From positions 1 to 8,005 of the forward strand of contig CAMZLT010000060.1 of assembly GCA_947311745.1 (NCBI GenBank): a stretch of DNA of 8,005 nt, read 5' to 3'. Positions within the stretch are counted from its first letter, which is position 1; every line of letters begins with the position of its first letter. The DNA comes from an uncultured Flavobacteriaceae bacterium. Lineage in GTDB: Bacteria > Bacteroidota > Bacteroidia > Flavobacteriales > Flavobacteriaceae. Below the pieces are notes generated by a model. The model did no database searches, was not told where the DNA came from, and saw only the letters and a list, made by a program, of their open reading frames with translations. The translations under genes were made by a program, and so were the position numbers. Shown here piece after piece: positions 7,701 through 8,005 of this stretch.

Positions 7701-8005
7701 TCACTTCCAGCATCCATTCTAAAAACGGCTCTATAATGTAGGTCATTTCCTGTATTTGGAATATTAAAAGTAAAGGTTTGTGCGGTTTTATTTAATATAT
7801 GCTCTCCAGTATCGCCACCGATACCATTTAAATTAGCATCGTTATAAAGGCGTTTGCTAGAACCTGCAGGTGAACAAAAAGAGCCAATAGTAATCCAGCC
7901 TGCATTATCTATATTATATTGTATATCTACGTAATCTCCATTAGCTTGTGTTCTTTGGTCATATTTATTAGCTGTATTTGCCGAAATGTCTAGCTGAATG
8001 GTTAA
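4787..8005 (-). CDS. Large secreted T9SS cargo protein with lamin-tail domain and tandem Ig-like repeats (N-terminus outside window)
   Basis: The frame is open from the right edge to the stop at 4787: 1072 residues, with start and signal peptide off-window. The Met at 7717 (visible residue 97) lies inside a conserved domain and is not the start. Order from the edge: end of a jelly-roll-like beta domain (about 1-113, closing GSEEIAMDNFIIKG); two Ig-like repeats of 113 residues (120-232, 233-345), nearly identical; a lamin-tail domain (about 346-520, opening LLISEYGEP); a linker with a Cys-Gly-Cys; a beta-rich region found in flavobacterial secreted proteins (about 540-985); and a C-terminal sorting domain (about 996-1072; LDTLGRLVI, ILIVKATLENGQVLTTKFIKL region). 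That tail lacks the PNP motif of type A signals and resembles the ChiA-like type C signal, so I infer export through T9SS to the surface or medium. No catalytic domain is visible; an enzyme domain could lie in the missing N-terminus. Adhesion or carbohydrate binding is possible but unproven. Confidence 0.85.
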   Translation of the reverse strand, partial: LTIQLDISANTANKYDQRTQANGDYVDIQYNIDNAGWITIGSFCSPAGSSKRLYNDANLNGIGGDTGEHILNKTAQTFTFNIPNTGNDLHYRAVFRMDAGSEEIAMDNFIIKGIPANNNPTITATPTALTGFTYEIGNGPSAEQTFSVTGTNLTNDISVGTFNDNHLFSLTAGGPYTNTLTLAQTNGSINQAVYVILQSGLAVGNYGDNILLESTGATTANITVDGTVTAPAPTITATPTALTGFTYEIGNGPSAEQTLSVTGTNLTNDISVGTFNDNHLFSLTAGGPYTNTLTLAQTNGSVNQTVYVILQSGLAVGNYGDNILLESTGATTVNITVDGTVTAPCLQLLISEYGEPTSGNGKYIEIYNPTIASINLSNYKLWKITNGGNWPEATYALNGSIPPNGTYTIANNSGDVPNADDYNSNIMNFNGDDAIGLAYNGGSGTTFNLIDAIGTNGTDPGNGWDVAGVTNATKNHTLIRKYTVQNPNTDWISSAGTNTQDSEWIVAAYNLNNFGNHNSLCGCNGGIARYNGGWVNGILPDASKEVIIESYYAVSVSGTIEACTLEVTQSGNLIINDPANTGIYVRVKNDIINNGRITVVNNGSLVQINDFATITGTPFASKAVVKTTVLQDESRYTYIGSPVQNENTNNVFAWGQEVWDFNETTQFWHYLGTGTTANTTMGAGVGYAVSPTTANTSTTQTMNFNGHFNNGVITRPLVLDVGTHEPTVPNGDDDATLVANPYPSGLDLIGTTGLIASNTINDVMIWTHDSALDTTTTTGFAGDDYIVCNLGGCTNAPTGGTHAGIAATGQGFFVNANAAGTLTFNNSMRTTTGNNEFRIPNDANEDKVWINLGNSLGYNSNILLNFTNNGTSNFDAKYDAKKPLSTTFGTSFYSLNADNQKLAINDTGLINESTSIPIGFIANDPAITDLSISIANIENLTDTNIYVVDHVLNITHDLKISDYNFAINNTGENNTRFEIVFSRTPLNVDNNNIANTNLIVSNFNETQAKVNMLDGSIIKNLKALDTLGRLVIDMDANSSNFLLNKTFNQGQILIVKATLENGQVLTTKFIKL
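6975..7313 (-). repeat. Tandem repeat unit, second copy in the protein
   Basis: One of two head-to-tail 339-bp units (113 codons) within the cargo gene. Aligned at an offset of 339 with the neighbouring copy it shows about eight base differences over roughly 335 positions by eye. It encodes an Ig-like beta-sandwich module (TGFTYEIGNGPSAEQ ... STGATTVNITVDGTV) of the kind that follows one another in many Bacteroidota secreted proteins. This copy carries Leu, Val, Thr and Val where the other has Phe, Ile, Ala and Ala. Confidence 0.95.
7314..7648 (-). repeat. Tandem repeat unit, first copy in the protein
   Basis: Partner of the unit at 6975-7313. Identity stops within a few bases of 7648, where the Asn-rich spacer (IPANNN) to the preceding beta domain begins. 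Four of the eight base differences change an amino acid and four are silent, so the copies have diverged only slightly since duplication or have been kept alike by gene conversion. Confidence 0.95.

Noticed and set aside
7715..7717. ATG at 7717 (minus strand) as the start of the cargo gene
   Set aside because: The same frame stays open to the window edge for another 96 codons and encodes recognisable domain sequence (for example GDYVDIQYNIDNAGW); the Met lies in the middle of a conserved domain.
1..8005. CRISPR arrays, insertion sequences, phage or conjugation genes, attachment sites
   Set aside because: I looked for spaced direct repeats, transposase or integrase motifs and target duplications; apart from the coding tandem repeat none was seen, and the tRNA-Glu 3' end is not repeated elsewhere in the window.

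Overview
This is an AT-rich chromosomal window that reads as a member of the Bacteroidota, most likely family Flavobacteriaceae. The lineage call rests on four things: an eukaryote/archaeal-type prolyl-tRNA synthetase C-terminus, a GldM-family protein next to a type IX secretion system (T9SS) cargo protein, promoters matching the flavobacterial TTTG / TAnnTTTG consensus, and starts without Shine-Dalgarno sequences. Genus cannot be told from the sequence.

Layout: the left fifth (to about 1150) is plus-strand translation housekeeping: the 3' end of proS (5' end outside the window), a strong flavobacterial promoter, tRNA-Glu(TTC), and rpsT (ribosomal protein S20) 31 bp behind the tRNA. An AT-rich hairpin at 1176-1210 separates rpsT from a run of three minus-strand genes. 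In their order of transcription (right to left) these are: a large secreted multidomain protein whose N-terminus lies beyond the right edge (4787-8005), a GldM-like lipoprotein (3274-4629), and a YgiQ-type radical SAM protein (1210-3192). Each minus-strand gene is followed by a hairpin terminator, and the GldM-like gene has its own well-formed promoter, so these are probably separate or only partly coupled transcription units. No gene-free stretch exceeds 160 bases.

The most unusual item is the GldM-like gene. It keeps the periplasmic D1, D2 and D4 regions of the T9SS/gliding motor protein GldM. The N-terminal transmembrane helix that would couple to GldL is replaced, almost exactly at the membrane/periplasm boundary, by a lipoprotein signal peptide, and the D3 region appears to be replaced by a short Pro/Asn-rich linker. 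It stands apart from any gldKLN genes and directly follows a T9SS cargo gene. I infer a non-motor, membrane-anchored GldM relative, possibly an accessory or regulatory T9SS component; this is a hypothesis. The cargo protein carries two nearly identical tandem 113-residue Ig-like repeats, a lamin-tail domain and a C-terminal sorting signal that looks more like the ChiA (type C) kind than type A.
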